The notes: generated by a model not told the origin, from the sequence alone. Positions 1-10,846 are shown, numbered from the stretch's first letter. The stretch: 64,000 nt of DNA from Paguma larvata (GCA_030068075.1 JAINVK010001271.1:124001-188000); one strand, 5' to 3'. Made by a program: numbers and translations.

Positions 1-115
1 TAATTAAAGTTAGATAAACGGTCCTAATCCAGCTCCAGTGGTGTCCTTGTAAGAAGAGGAGATTATGACACCAACATACATGGGGGAAGATGGCCAAGTA
101 CCATCTTCCTGTTTA
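1..115 (+). repeat. Fragment of an MLT1/MST-type (MaLR) LTR, cut by the window edge
   Basis: The text has the layout of the middle of a mammalian MaLR LTR: a 'cctaatccag..ctggtgtcc' run, then 'ttgtaagaagaggag' and 'gacacca' before 'gggggaagatgg'. This resembles the MLT1/MST block around 'ggtgtccttataaaaagagg'. The left part lies outside the window. No coding content is seen. It could be another MaLR subfamily. Confidence 0.5.
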
Positions 116-940
116 AGTAACTACTCTGTGATACGTGGTTCTTAAAGCCCTGGCAAACTAACACAGTAGCCTTTCAGAGCTAAGTATTAAAATATAATTA
201 GAATTCTTTTTTAAATAGTAGTTTACAGTTCCAATAAACTGTTGCTTTTACATTCAATAGGCAAACAGTTGGTGAACCTAGGTTTGAAATAGACGAGAAA
301 ATGACCGTCCAGAAAAGGAAGCATTTCGGCAAACAGGCATCATCAGACATGAAATATTCTAAATGGGATGCAATGTTTTCTTTAACTTGATATTATACCT
401 GCTTTTGCATTTATTGGGCCTTGAATATAAGCCCTCCAAAAAAGGTCTTGGAGAAGTATCACTATTCTTGTTGACATGGAAGACACATGATATTCAAACA
501 CTAATACTGGTAAGGAATGTTCTATCTGTGGGTTCATTCCTCATCTCCAATCATAAATCTGCATTCAATAAACATTGAGCCTTTTGCAGCCTGCACAGCT
601 GACAATCGATGAAGCACAATACAGATTTAATCACACACTAATAAGGAATCAGGTTAGGCTGATAGGCTTGACTTTGGCAGTTCTTTGGTAAGTATTACAT
701 ACCCTGCAAACTTACCAGGATCTTATCTATTCTTTAGACTTAAACAACAGCAATGACAGTGGCAAAAACAAAACAAAAATAGCATTATCTCAAGATATTT
801 AAAGATGATGATAAAAAATTAAACTGACATAGATATGCTTTGTAGCCATGTAATCTTTCGCATCTGTCATCTAAGTTTATGCTATTTAGCATGTTCATAA
901 TTGTTAGTCATAAGACATATCATCTCTGATACTACATGTA
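116..940. other. Unassigned AT-rich DNA
   Basis: No repeat family, gene or RNA could be recognised. The one short open frame (363-578) has no family resemblance, and frames of this size are expected by chance. Confidence 0.5.
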
Positions 941-944
941 TTAT

Positions 945-1512
945 TTTTTTTATTGTAGTAAGAATGCTTAACATGAGACCTACTCTCTTAAGTATTTAAG
1001 TCCACAATTCTGTATTGTAAACTATGGACACAATGTTGTAGGGCAGATTTCTAGAACTTATTACCCTTGTATAACTGAAACTTTATACCCATTGAAAAGC
1101 AACTCCCTATTTCCTGCCCCCAGCTCCCATCCCTAGCAGCCATTAGTCTATTCTCTCTTTCTTTGACTATTTTATATACCTAGTATAATTGAAATCATGC
1201 AGTATTTGTCTTCCTGTGACTGGTTTAATTTACTTAGCATAAAGTCTGTAAGGTTCATCCTATTGCATTTGACAGGATTTCCCTCTTTTTAATGATGAAT
1301 ATTATTATTAATTATATATTAATATATATTATATAAATATATTTATAAATATAAATATATAGTATTTATATATTATATATAAATGTAAATATATAGTATT
1401 TATATTTTATATATAATGACATTTTCTTTGTGAATTTTCCTTTGTGCATTCATCCACTGATAGGCATTTAGGTTTTTTTCACATTTTGGCTGTTGTGATT
1501 GCATGAATCCTC
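945..1512 (-). repeat. Old L1 (LINE-1) fragment, end of ORF2/3' region, antisense
   Basis: Read on the + strand it follows the antisense of old L1 3' ends: 'agaacttattacccttgtataactgaaa', 'gaaatcatgcagtatttgtctt', 'acttagcataaagtct', 'ttcatccactgataggcatttaggtt'. A local AT-rich expansion (about 1300-1420) breaks the alignment in the middle. It is heavily diverged, with no open frame, and is a non-functional ancient insertion. Confidence 0.7.
1300..1420. repeat. AT-rich low-complexity tract
   Basis: Almost only A and T, with imperfect repeats of 'atatttata' and 'aaatatatagtatttatat'. It lies inside the antisense L1 fragment and probably expanded after that insertion. Confidence 0.8.
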
Positions 1513-1639
1513 AAAAATGATTACTAGTTCTTTGTGATGGTTTCAGTTAATTTTAAGAGAGTCAGAATTTTTGTTTTAAATATTAACATTGCAATATATT
1601 TATATGGCACTGTATATATTGCTTAAGTCTGCATTCTAC

Positions 1640-1805
1640 CATAGAGCTAGGCTGCCTTTGTTCAAAGCTTGACTTTACTACTTACTAGTTGAGCAAGATA
1701 CTGAATCTTTCTGTGCCTCAAATGCTTATCTGTAAAATATGTCTGTTAATAGTTCCTATCATAGGAGTGTTGGGAGAATTCAGTGAGATATACATAAAAC
1801 ATTTA
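1640..1805 (+). repeat. MIR SINE, 5' portion, interrupted by a younger SINE
   Basis: Matches the MIR core in order: 'gactttactacttactagttgagcaa', 'ctgtgcctcaaatgcttatctgtaaaat', 'agttcctatcataggagtgttgggagaattcagtgagat'. These are the 'cttactagctgtgtgacc', 'cctcatctgtaaaatgg' and 'gttgtgaggattaaatgagat' blocks of MIR. The right end was broken by the CAN-SINE that follows. Confidence 0.8.
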
Positions 1806-2016
1806 AAGGTGCCTGAGTGGCTCAGTCGTTCAGCTTCTGACTCTTGATTTCAGCTCAGGTCATGATCTCATGGTTCATGGGATTGGGCCCCACATTGGGC
1901 TCTGCACTGACAGCATGGACCCTGGTTGGGATTCTCTTCCTCCCTCTCTCTGCCTCTCCCCTGCTAATGCTCCCTCTCCCTCTCCCTCAAAATAAATAAA
2001 TAAACTTAAAAAAAAG
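1806..2016 (+). repeat. Felid CAN-SINE (tRNA-headed)
   Basis: It has an A-box-like 'gtggctcagtcgttc', a degraded B box around 'catgggattgggccc', 'ggctctgcactgaca', a CT-rich stretch and a tail 'aaataaataaataaacttaaaa'. The target duplication is 'aaacattta' at 1797-1805 and 2017-2025. It lies inside the MIR element, so it is younger. CpGs are mostly decayed. Confidence 0.93.
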
Positions 2017-2264
2017 AAACATTTAGAAAAATGATTTATATAAATGCGTGCTATTATTACTTTATTGGTATTATTGTTCCTTCACAGATTTATTTCTTGT
2101 TCTCCTGGACTACAAGCTACATCACTAAAAAAGTAAAATCACAATATAAAACCATAATGAGAATTCATTTTCTATCAATAAATTTTATAAAAATTTAAAC
2201 ACTGTTAAGGAACGTTGCTAATAGATACTTTAATAGAGACATAACTAAAAGCAGAGTTATATTC

Positions 2265-2460
2265 AGATTAACCTGAGTTGAAGCTCATTCCTACTTCTTA
2301 CTGTCTGTGTGACTGTTAGCAAGTTGCAAAAACTCTCTGAGCCTACATTTCCTTATTTATTAAAATTATGGTGTACATGGCATAGGGTTATTGGGAAAAG
2401 AAATAAATTAGTGCTTATGAAATCCTTATGCCTAGAGTATAGTAAATCCTCAATAGATTT
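2265..2460 (+). repeat. MIR SINE
   Basis: Same core order as the copy at 1640: 'ctacttcttactgtctgtgtgac', 'caaaaactctctgagcctacatttccttatttattaaaat', 'catagggttattgg', 'aaataaattagtgcttatgaaatcc', 'gagtatagtaaatcctcaata'. It includes the MIR 3' end ('tagtaagtgctcaataaa' in consensus) and is therefore almost complete. Confidence 0.82.
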
Positions 2461-2477
2461 TTGTTTTTATCATTTAA

Positions 2478-2890
2478 TTTTATTATTTGCTAATTATCAG
2501 TGTTTACCAAGCACCACAAAACTTGATGGCTCAAAGCAATGATTTATTTTTTATATTTCATGGCTTCGCGTGTTGCCGAGCTCAGTGGAGCAGTTCTCAC
2601 TTGTGGTCTCTCGCACAAATGCAGTCAGTTGACAGCTGAACTGAAATTATGTGAAGGCTCAATGGGCCTGAATATCTAAGATAATGTCTCCCAGATCCCC
2701 ATGTCATGTATCTCATCTACAATATCAGGAATAGCTTGGTACTATCCAGGCATCTCTCTCCTTTTGAACTTTTCACTTGGCAGCTTGAAGTTCTGGCAAC
2801 ATAGCAGTCTCAGAATAAATTGATTTCTCAAATGGAGGCTGGCCTTCCGCAGGATAAGTAACCTGAAGCCCAGGGATAAGCTATAAAAAA
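2478..2890 (+). repeat. Ancient mammalian interspersed repeat, probably LTR-type, family not named
   Basis: It follows a widespread mammalian repeat with '..ttaccaagcaccacaaaacttgatggctcaaagcaatgattta' near its start, then 'gctcagtggagcagttct', 'gtctctcgcacaaatgcagtcagttgacagctgaactg' and 'cttggcagcttgaagttc'. A relative starts at about 20210. I recognise the shape but cannot fix the family name. It has no coding capacity. Confidence 0.55.
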
Positions 2891-3119
2891 ATTTTAAACT
2901 AGCCATTGAAGCCACACGGTATCATGGGTAATGGATTCTCTTTGTTACAAATGAGTCATAGAACAATCCTAGATTTAAGGGAGGAAATTATACAAGACTA
3001 TGAAAACTAAGGGTGTGATTATTAAGGAGTGAGCACTCTTGGAAGTAGAACTACAGTATCATTATCTCTGGGATCCTGATTATTACCATCCACATAGTCA
3101 TCACTATCATCATCTATTC

Positions 3120-3344
3120 TTTTTTTTTTTAATGTTTATTTATTTACTTTTGAGAGAGAGAGAGAGAGAGCACAAGCAGGGGAGGGGGAGAGAGAGAGAG
3201 GAAGACAGAGAATCCCAAGCAGGCTCCATGCTGTCAGTGTGGAGCCCAATGTGGGACTCGCATCTGTGAACCGAACCGTGAGATCATGACTTGAGCCAAA
3301 ATAAAGAGTCAGATGCTTAACTGACTGAGATACCCAGGTGCCCC
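3120..3344 (-). repeat. Felid CAN-SINE, antisense
   Basis: It begins with oligo-T and 'aatgtttatttatttacttttgagag', passes a GA-rich stretch (complement of the CT-rich region) and ends with the complement of the tRNA head ('tgactgagatacccaggtgcccc'). A possible target duplication is 'ctattcttttt' (from 3114) against 'ctatcttttt' (from 3344). The short open frame here is only the SINE read backwards. Confidence 0.92.
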
Positions 3345-3998
3345 TATCTTTTTAACAACAATTCATTCCAATCATTTTTGAGAAAGACATAAAGGAAATT
3401 GTTAGTATCCTTAAGGTATCAATTGTCTTTAGCCAAATAATTAAACTTTTGAGTTATTCTAAAAGAATAATCCAAGTAATGAAATATAATTTATTCATAG
3501 AGATATTGTCTTTCAGATAAATTTGGGAAAAAATGAGAATAACTCAGTAAAAAAAAGTAAATTAAGACATTTATTCAGGACTAATATTAAGGAAACATTA
3601 AGAATGATGTTTTTAAAAGAATTTTTTTAATTTATATTTTCACATCATATATATGTGTGTGAATGTGTACATATATGTATGTGTGTATGTTATATATACC
3701 TTTAGAATGATGTAATACATTAACATTATCATGATACATGTAGAAGCAACCAAGAAATATATATATAGGAGTGTACTGAAGGGAAATAATATATCAATAT
3801 TGATAAATTATTTAGTGGAATTATGACATATTTTTTCATTCCCTTTTCAATTCCTACTGCAACTGTCATTTTGGGGCCAAACTGTCCGTCCTTTTATATC
3901 TTATAGGACTGACTGTCATTCAAAGCTCTTTCCCTGCACTATTTCTACGTAATATCCAGTGCTTCAGTTACACTAAATTCTAATAGATTCTTGAATGA
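3345..3998. other. Unassigned AT-rich DNA with a weak TG/TA tract
   Basis: No recognised repeat family or gene. Around 3640-3700 there is an impure alternating purine-pyrimidine tract ('atatatgtgtgtgaatgtgtacatatatg'). Confidence 0.5.
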
Positions 3999-4012
3999 AC
4001 CTTATTGTTTTT

Positions 4013-4233
4013 TTATTTAAAAAAGTTTTTAATGTTTATTTTTGAGAGAGAGACAGAGACAGAGCATGAGTGGGGGAGGAGCACAGAGAGATGGAGACAC
4101 AGAATCCGAAGCAGGCTCCAGGCTCTGAGCTGTCAGCACAGAGCCAGATGCGGGGCCCGAACTCACAAACCGTGAGATCATGACCTGAGCTAAAGTCAGT
4201 CACTTATCCTACTGAGCCACCCAGGTGCCCCTC
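4013..4233 (-). repeat. Felid CAN-SINE, antisense
   Basis: Full structure in reverse: T-rich tail, GA-rich stretch, 'ctgtcagcacagagccagatgcggggcccgaactcacaa' (complement of B box region), 'gagccacccaggtgcccc'. The target duplication is 13 bp: 'accttattgtttt' at 3999-4011 and 4234-4246. Confidence 0.96.
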
Positions 4234-4246
4234 ACCTTATTGTTTT

Positions 4247-4860
4247 AATCTCATTAATAATCATTTTTAGTTCCCCAGTTCATATCCCTCGGTTCACCTC
4301 TAATTTCACTTGCAGATGCCTTGGGCATTTTTGTGGGTATTTGTCTGACATCGGTAATAGATCAGTCATCATGCCCATCTCCCTGTTTGACTCCAGCACT
4401 ATTTACAGCACCACAGGTGTCCCCTTAGGCCTGAGGCCAGCCAAGGTAGAAAACAAGGAGGAGAAACAGCCCTGGAGCAGCTCTCAGTCACTGAGGTCAG
4501 AGAGGCAGAAGATAAATGCTCCAGCTTTCCACCATTGAGAAGACAGTGTGGGAGCCATTCTGCTCTTTTCTAAGAAGGACTTAGCAGAATCAAACTCCCA
4601 TTTCTCACAGCAGTTATGTAATCATCACTTCTTTATGTCATCTTTCGCATTCCTAGGGGCTTGCTTCTGCATCTCGGAATGACCACCCAAGTAACATACC
4701 TCCTCAAAATTCTTTATCTCAGTTTCTTTTTCTTGGGGATCCCAGTTTCTTACTGGCTGTAACTTTTGGTATCCTGATTTCTTGCTCAGCTTGAAGATTC
4801 ATTTAAATGTATATCACTTTTCCCCTAACCTCCATGGAATGCTGATTTAGCCTTAAGAAC
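4247..4860. other. Unassigned DNA
   Basis: It is slightly richer in GC than its surroundings, especially 4370-4560. An open frame at 4341-4538 shows no family I know and no splice-site context that would make it an exon. Treated as unique non-coding sequence. Confidence 0.4.
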
Positions 4861-4864
4861 GCAG

Positions 4865-5045
4865 GCCAATCCAACTTTTCCAGCAAGGTCTTTCCTAATA
4901 GTTTTCTCCTTTGTGCCAGCACACAAACTCCTCCATTATAATATTTATTATAGTGCATTTTAATTGTGTCCTTACATTTGGCAGACTCTAAGTTTTTGAC
5001 GATAATGACTCTTATTCTGCTCCTATTTGTATTTTAACATTAATC
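4865..5045 (+). repeat. L2 LINE 3'-end remnant
   Basis: The order resembles the L2 3' end: 'caaggtctttcctaata', then 'aatatttattatagtgcattttaattgtgtccttaca', 'ggcagactctaag', 'gacgataatgactcttattctg'. These correspond to 'aggccttccctgacc', 'catagcacttatcacaat' and 'ctagaatgtaagctccatgagggcag'. Very old and diverged. Confidence 0.5.
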
Positions 5046-5149
5046 AAGTGTACTTTCATCCTAGGTTGACAAGGATGGTTAACTAAATTACTTAAACTGT
5101 CAAGATCCTATCTTTAGCTATGGTGTCAGTTATTTTTTTGTATGTCTTC

Positions 5150-5357
5150 CATTTTTTAAAATATTGATTTATTTTGAGAGAGAGAGAATGAGTAAGGGAG
5201 AGGCAGAGAGAGAGAGAGAGAGAGAGAGAATTCCAAGCAGTTTCTGTGTGGTCAGTGCAGAGCCTGCACAGGGCTTGAACTCACTAACTGTGAGATCGTG
5301 ACCTGACCTGAAGTCAGGAGCCAGACCCTTAAGAGGCTGAATCACCCAGGTGCCCCT
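5150..5357 (-). repeat. Felid CAN-SINE, antisense
   Basis: It runs from a short T-rich tail through a long GA microsatellite part (5178-5230), 'gtgcagagcctgcacagggcttgaactcactaactgtgagatcgtgacc', to 'cacccaggtgcccc'. The target duplication is 'gtatgtcttc' at 5140-5149 and 5358-5367. Confidence 0.95.
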
Positions 5358-5546
5358 GTATGTCTTCTAATTTTTAACAATTTGATGGCATCAGCTATAA
5401 AAATTTATTTAAAATTATCTAAGTTCTATTATTTAAAAATAAGTTTTGTTAATTAAAAATAACCGTCTATGTGATAGACCCTAAAGTGACCCCTTAGGTT
5501 TTCATGCCAGTGAATGTAATGAGGTGAGCATAGAAGTAGCAATGAA

Positions 5547-5766
5547 GGGGCGCCTGGGTGCCTCAGTCGGTTGAGCGTCAGACTTCGGCTTAGGTCATGA
5601 TCTCGCAGTCCGTGAGTTCGAGCCCCGCGTCGGGCTCTGTGCTGACAGCTCAGAGCCTGGAACCTACTTCGGTTTCTGTGTCTCCCTCTCTCTCTGCCCC
5701 TCCCCCACTCATGCTCTGTCTCTCTCTGTCTCAAAAATAATAAACATTAAAAAAATTTTAAAAAAA
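5547..5766 (+). repeat. Young felid CAN-SINE with perfect 13-bp target duplication
   Basis: It is nearly consensus: 'ggggcgcctgggtgcctcag', B box 'gagttcgagccccgcgtcgg', 'tctgtgctgacagctcagag' and the full CT-rich stretch. Many CpGs remain (cgcc, tcgg, gcgtc, cttcgg, ctcgca, gttcgag), which is a sign of youth. The target duplication 'aagtagcaatgaa' is identical at 5534-5546 and 5767-5779. Confidence 0.98.
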
Positions 5767-5854
5767 AAGTAGCAATGAAAAGGTGATGTATTGACACAAA
5801 ACTCGGAAAACAAGCATCACTATCTGTTGATGAGAAGCAAGTGATAATAGATTG

Positions 5855-6245
5855 GTGTGATAGGCAGAAAACTGGATCCCTAGAGATTTCCAATGTCCTA
5901 ATCCCCCAAATCTGTGGATTTGTTGCCTTCCATGGCCCAATGGACTTTTGTAAGTGTGAGGAAAGTAAGGATCTAGAGACGGGAAGATTATCCTGGATTA
6001 TCTAGGTGTGCTTGATATAATCACAAGGATCCTTATAAGTGGAAGCAGAAAGCCAGGTAGACTTGAAATGTTACTTTGCTGGTTTTGCGGACAGAGGAAG
6101 GGCAAGAGCCAAAGAAATGCTGGCAGCCTCTAGAAGCTGAAAAGGCCGGAAAGCAGATTATCCCCTAAAATGATCGGAGAAGTACAGCCCTACTGACCCA
6201 TTTTAGACTTTCAAATTATGGAATAAACAGATATTTTAAGACTAC
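5855..6245 (+). repeat. MLT1-type LTR (MaLR), diverged
   Basis: It follows the familiar MaLR LTR order: 'tgtgataggcagaaaactgg', 'ccaatgtcctaatcccc', 'ggatctagagacgggaagattatcctggattatct', 'aatcacaaggatccttataagtggaag', 'ggcagcctctagaagctgaaaaggc', then 'gaataaacag' near the end. The AATAAA at 6222-6227 sits where the LTR polyadenylation signal is expected. No internal retroviral sequence is attached, so it is a solo LTR. Confidence 0.8.
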
Positions 6246-6257
6246 TCTATTAATATA

Positions 6258-6340
6258 TTAATTTTTAATTTTTTTAATGTTTATTCATTTTTGACAGAAA
6301 GAGTGTGAGCAGGGAGGGGCAGAGAGAGAGAGGGAGACAT
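6258..6340 (-). repeat. Truncated CAN-SINE, tail end only, antisense
   Basis: Only the 3' portion remains: 'tttttttaatgtttattcatttttgacag', 'gtgtgagcagggaggggcagagagag', 'gggagaca'. The tRNA head is missing and the sequence changes to unrelated DNA at about 6340. It is a 5'-truncated copy or was cut by a later deletion. Confidence 0.8.
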
Positions 6341-6435
6341 AAAACAGTTGTATTTAACCCAGTTAACTTTTCCAAACATTTTTTACTAAATTATATATCT
6401 ATACCTCTACCTTTATCTCTACCTCTTAGCTATTT

Positions 6436-6655
6436 ATCTTTCTTTGTTTCTTCCTTCTATCAACTAACTTTCTTCCTTTCTTCCTTTTTTCCTTCCTTTC
6501 TTTCTTTCCTTCCTTCCTTCCTTCCTTCCTTCCTTTCCTTCCTTCCTTCCTTCCTTCCTTCCTTCCTTCCTTCCTTCCTTCCTTCCTTCCTTCCTTCCTT
6601 TCCTTCCTTCCTTCCTCCCTTCCTTCCTTCCTTCCTTCCTTTTCTCTTTCTTCCC
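6436..6655. repeat. (TTCC)n / pyrimidine microsatellite
   Basis: Positions 6468-6655 are uninterrupted pyrimidines on the + strand (188 nt), mostly TTCC units with TTTC variants. Two apparent open frames (6305-6718 on +, 6460-6657 on -) exist only because a tetranucleotide repeat without stop codons can be read through. They encode Pro-Ser-Phe-Leu or Gly-Arg-Lys-Glu repeats and are not genes. Confidence 0.97.
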
Positions 6656-6659
6656 ATAT

Positions 6660-9600
6660 TAATTAAACTTAAACTATGTGAAATGTGTTCATTTTATACT
6701 TACATGGCAGTCGTGTAATTGAAACATTTGAAAACTAGAGTTTAGTACTTTTGTAGGTCATCCATTGAAATATGCAAGTGGACCTACCTGATGGGGCCAA
6801 GTAAACTGCCTTGCTGGAGCAGTGTATGCAACGTATGTAGTTAAAGGGCTTTAAACTTGAGCTTTTTTTGTTTGTTTGTTTAATGGAATAAAATCTGAGT
6901 GTAACCACAGAACTTTAATTTTTCTGAATTTGGGAATCTCAAGGTTTGCTGCTGTTGTTATTTCTACTATATTGTGGTTTTGTTTATCTGTTTGTTTCTG
7001 ATTCGTGCAGACTGAAAGGTTATTTTCCATCGGTGGGAACTATTGGGTAGAAACTGAGTATGATGGTTGACCATTTGATGTTCTCCATTAGGTGAATAGT
7101 GAAGATCAATCCTATCACATGAAAGATGACCAAGAATCTAGTTTATATTTATGTTTCATTGTGTATTCGTCTACATAGGAGTTCAAATGAATTAAGACTT
7201 TAGTGAGCACTGGCAAAGAGGGCAGTTTTCTGGGTGTTGACTAGATTTGTCTTTTATTTGTGACTGAAGCTGTAGCCCTGAGTGTGTCATTGAGGTGAAG
7301 GCTTCCATCTTTCCTTTTTTTTTTTTAGGTGAATATAATGTATTTTGATATCTCTGGAGTGAATTAATAAGTTGGATTATTACAGCTTTTAAATTAAATG
7401 GGCTATATTCAGATTGACATATAAAAAGTATTTCCAAAATTGACAGAAATTAAGGAAACGGAATTTTTAATATTACAACATGCTTGACTAAAACATAAAT
7501 TCTTCTCACTAAAACTGCTTTTTCAGAACATTTAATGAATTCAGATTACTATAATTAAAACGAATCTCTGAACAGATCAGATGGTTTAATAATTTTTGTC
7601 TAAGAAAATAGAAAAGCAAAATTATATATTCTCTTTGCTTTATCATCGTGAAGTATAACACTATAATACATTTCATTTTTATAAGACTTAGTTTATTTTA
7701 TCACAATGTCCTTTTTAGTCTGAACTTCCCATATGTCTTAGATAGGTTTATTTATCAAATAAACTGACCCCTTATCTTTTTTAAAGGCGAATTAGTGTTC
7801 AACAAGATTGAATAACAATTCTGACATTTTTAAAGCACTAATTATATTTGTTGTGTATCAGTTCAAATATTATTTCTAAGGTTTTAAGTAATGTTAAAAT
7901 GTGAGTAAATACCTAATAAATTTATTATATTAATATCATTTGCATAACTTTAATTTCTCAGTAATCGGGAATAGTGAAATATTGACTACCAAGCATGATT
8001 TTAAACTTATACATTTTGCTTTTTATTTTTATGTGTTTCAAGAGACTATACCTTTGGGTAATGGGTAACGTTAAACAAGATCCTCATTTTGCTACCCTAA
8101 AAAGATATAAAACATATGTAGCAGTGGGAAATTTTATTTATGAATTCATGAATTTTGATAGCCTACTAAGATGCTTAAATAGGAGAGCCATTTCTCAATG
8201 AACCACCGCTGAGCAGTTTTTTAAGTGATATTTTTTCTTTTGGTTAAAAGTTATAATTAATATGAATAATTCAGATTATCCCAGGGAAAATGGTTATTGA
8301 AAAGCATAAATATGGAGCAAAAAGCTATATAGCTTTATAAATCAATATTTTAATAGAGTAGTCTTAAAAGTGTCTGATGATTCCATAACTTAAAAGAAGA
8401 TAGTGAAAAGCAAAACGTGAATGATCACTATGAAAATGTTTACAAGGCATGCAGAAAGGAAACTTTGACTTGTTTTGGCTTATAATGTCTGCAAATACCA
8501 GATCCATACAGACACAAAAGATTGTAGAAATATTTTGCCAATATTGGCTCAGTTTGATGTATTTATTTTTGAAATGTTGTGAAGCATTAGCTGCCGAGTA
8601 TTAATGCCAAACTGGAATTTGGCTTTCTCGCTGTTAAAATGATAAACGATCATCTTTCACCTTCTGTGCAATCTGCCCAGAGTGTAGCGCTTCCATGGCC
8701 CACTGAAATGATTTTATCTTGAGATAACTTTATCATGCCCTTCATTATTAAAAACAGAACAAAGCTTCCTCACACATGGAAGAACTCAGCTTTCTTAAAA
8801 TTGTGCTCCTCAGGTATCCATGTGCTTATCTTAATCTAGTGGCCAGATATCTTATGATAAATATTTTGATTTTGCTGTCCCAATATCAGACCGTCCATTT
8901 TAGAAAAAGTAAAACTTATAAGGAAAATACTTATGCCTAATTATCTTTGATGTTTCCCAGAAGGCCTCTGGAAAATCATATAGATACGTTCTTTCCTTTA
9001 TAAAAAGACACACTAGAAATAGGCTTGCTTGTTATGCTCCATATTTTCAATTAGATCGATACAATTGTAAGACCTGCATAAGAGTTGTCAAATCAGAAAA
9101 GATGCTTAGACTACCCTAAGTTAAGATGGTGGAGCTAAAATATTATTAATAGAAATATTTCAGTGTCAGTATACTCTATAAATACTTGGGAGTTTTATCA
9201 ATGACTTTGTATTTCATTGCTTGTTCCTACTCTCATGGGAAACATGACCCAATTCTAAGGAAATAGCTATATGCCGTACCTCAAAAAGAATTTCTCTCTT
9301 ACATTTTGATATGGCGAGTGGGTATAATAAATTGACTACACTCATTTAGTATAATTATCTAACAGGTTTTTGCTTCTCTCTGGTGGTTGCCTGATGGCTC
9401 TGCTTTAAGCTGCTTCTAGAATTTGTATATTAAACAGTAAAAGAACAATCACAATGCATTGTGGAAAGAATTGTATCAAGTACTTGGAAGTACTGATAAT
9501 TCAAAGAATAGACTGTTGTGTCCAGGCTTCGAAGCCAACATCACTTACGTAACTTTCAGACTGTACCAGCGGACCAGGTTTCTTTACGGTCCAGAAACAG

Positions 9601-10055
9601 ACGTGCTCCATGAAAGTGCATTGCTGACCTATATATAATACAGCAGAATAAGAATTAATTATCCAGGACTAAAGAACTGATGAGTAAAATTTAACTGTGG
9701 TAATTTGTGTGGAATACTGTTGACAAATTTTTAAATCTCTGTTTTGATGGGGATGTAAAGGAGTCACTATCTGTAGCCCTCAACTTAGTAGACTATATGT
9801 TTGAACTGAAATGAAATATTTTTAATGTATCTGGTTGTCATTGACCCTCCTTGTTCTCTTGCCCTTACCCAGAATTTAAAGATAAACACTGTTTTTGAGG
9901 CTGCTTCCATTTTAGGGAAATAGAAACATTTGCGTTCATTCAGTAAAAACTTGCCTTCCTATTTATTAATATACAATTGGACAAATCGATTGTGTAGACA
10001 AGGCATCACATGTGAGAATGATTCTCATTTAATTAGGCATGGCAAGAACACTATT
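6660..10055. other. About 3.4 kb with no recognised repeat or gene
   Basis: This is the longest stretch of the left half where I see no young or old transposon. It is AT-rich with scattered short frames and no exon-like structure. The part at 8480-8790 has fewer homopolymers and a more even base composition than its surroundings and is a weak candidate for conserved non-coding DNA. No conservation data are available here. Confidence 0.4.
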
Positions 10056-10061
10056 AAGAAA

Positions 10062-10649
10062 TGCCGGGGTCCAGTTCCGGCGAATCTAGGGGTCTCCGAA
10101 GGATGGACGGTCAGGCGAAAGGAAATGAGAGAGCCACGAGAGAGATGTAGTCTGAGGACCAAGCAGGCAGCCCTGGCAGTCCTGGCATCTCCGCCCTGCC
10201 GGTCTCAGTGTCTTTATTTAAAAGTAGTGAGTGACATTAAGGCAACGGCAATGAGTGATCCCATCAGTAAGCATAGTTTGAACAATAATGTGTTTTATCA
10301 ATAAAGTGGCAATTTCCTCAATCTTGCAAGTTGTTTTCAAGTTAATTACCATATAAATTTAAGGCAGGGGGAGAGAACAGGAATTTACCTAGGCCTGCCT
10401 ATGTTAATTATCTATAAACGGGCCAGGAGTCATTCTGCCTATTCTTCCAACTACAATGGGTAGGTGCAATCCATCTGGCAAGGACAAAATTCCCAATGCT
10501 TGTCCTTTGCTTGTGAATGAGTGAATTTACATAATAGGAGCCTAACATTTACACAAATCAACCAATATTCAGCCAGCTCATAACTGCTTCAATCACCTTT
10601 TCTATACAGGGAGGGGTCTCAACCTGTGAGCTCAAAATGGCTCCCAACA
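10062..10649 (-). mobile_element. Solo LTR of a class II (ERVK/betaretrovirus-like) endogenous retrovirus, antisense
   Basis: On the minus strand the element starts TGTTGGGAGCCATTTTGAGC and ends GGAACTGGACCCCGGCA, so it has retroviral TG...CA termini. The 588-bp length fits an LTR. The 6-bp duplication 'aagaaa' is exact at 10056-10061 and 10650-10655, and 6 bp is typical of class II elements. On the minus strand an AATAAA (complement at 10213-10218) lies about 150 bp before the LTR 3' end, consistent with a polyadenylation signal and R/U5. No gag, pol or env is attached, so it probably arose by LTR-LTR recombination. The 3' end keeps several CpGs (ccgg, ggcga, ccga, gacgg), suggesting moderate or young age. 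Confidence 0.9.
10213..10218 (-). promoter_or_regulatory. Probable LTR polyadenylation signal AATAAA
   Basis: On the minus strand the LTR reads TTTAAATAAAGACACTGAG here. An AATAAA shortly before a GC-rich U5-like end is the normal layout of a class II LTR. It would serve only antisense transcription through this LTR; activity is unknown. Confidence 0.6.
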
Positions 10650-10663
10650 AAGAAAGAAAGATT

Positions 10664-10846
10664 GGGGTGACTGGGTGGCTCAGTCAGTCAAGCATCTGAC
10701 TCTTAGTTTCAGCTCAGGTCATGATCTCACGGTTCGTGAGTTTGAGCCCTGTGCCCGGCTGTGTGTTGACAGTACAAAGACTACTTGGGATTCTCTCTCT
10801 CCCTCTCTCTCTGCTCCTCCCCTGTTTGTGCACTCTCTCTCTCTTA

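Noticed and set aside
5547..5620. tRNA-like sequence with A and B boxes
   Set aside because: It is the head of a SINE followed by the SINE body, repeated across the window; it is not a tRNA gene.
6305..6718. 137-codon frame and its minus-strand partner (6460-6657)
   Set aside because: Both are produced by the TTCC microsatellite, which lacks stops in several frames.
9930..10304. 124-codon frame
   Set aside because: It starts in unique DNA and ends inside the solo LTR in antisense, so it crosses an insertion boundary and cannot be an old gene.
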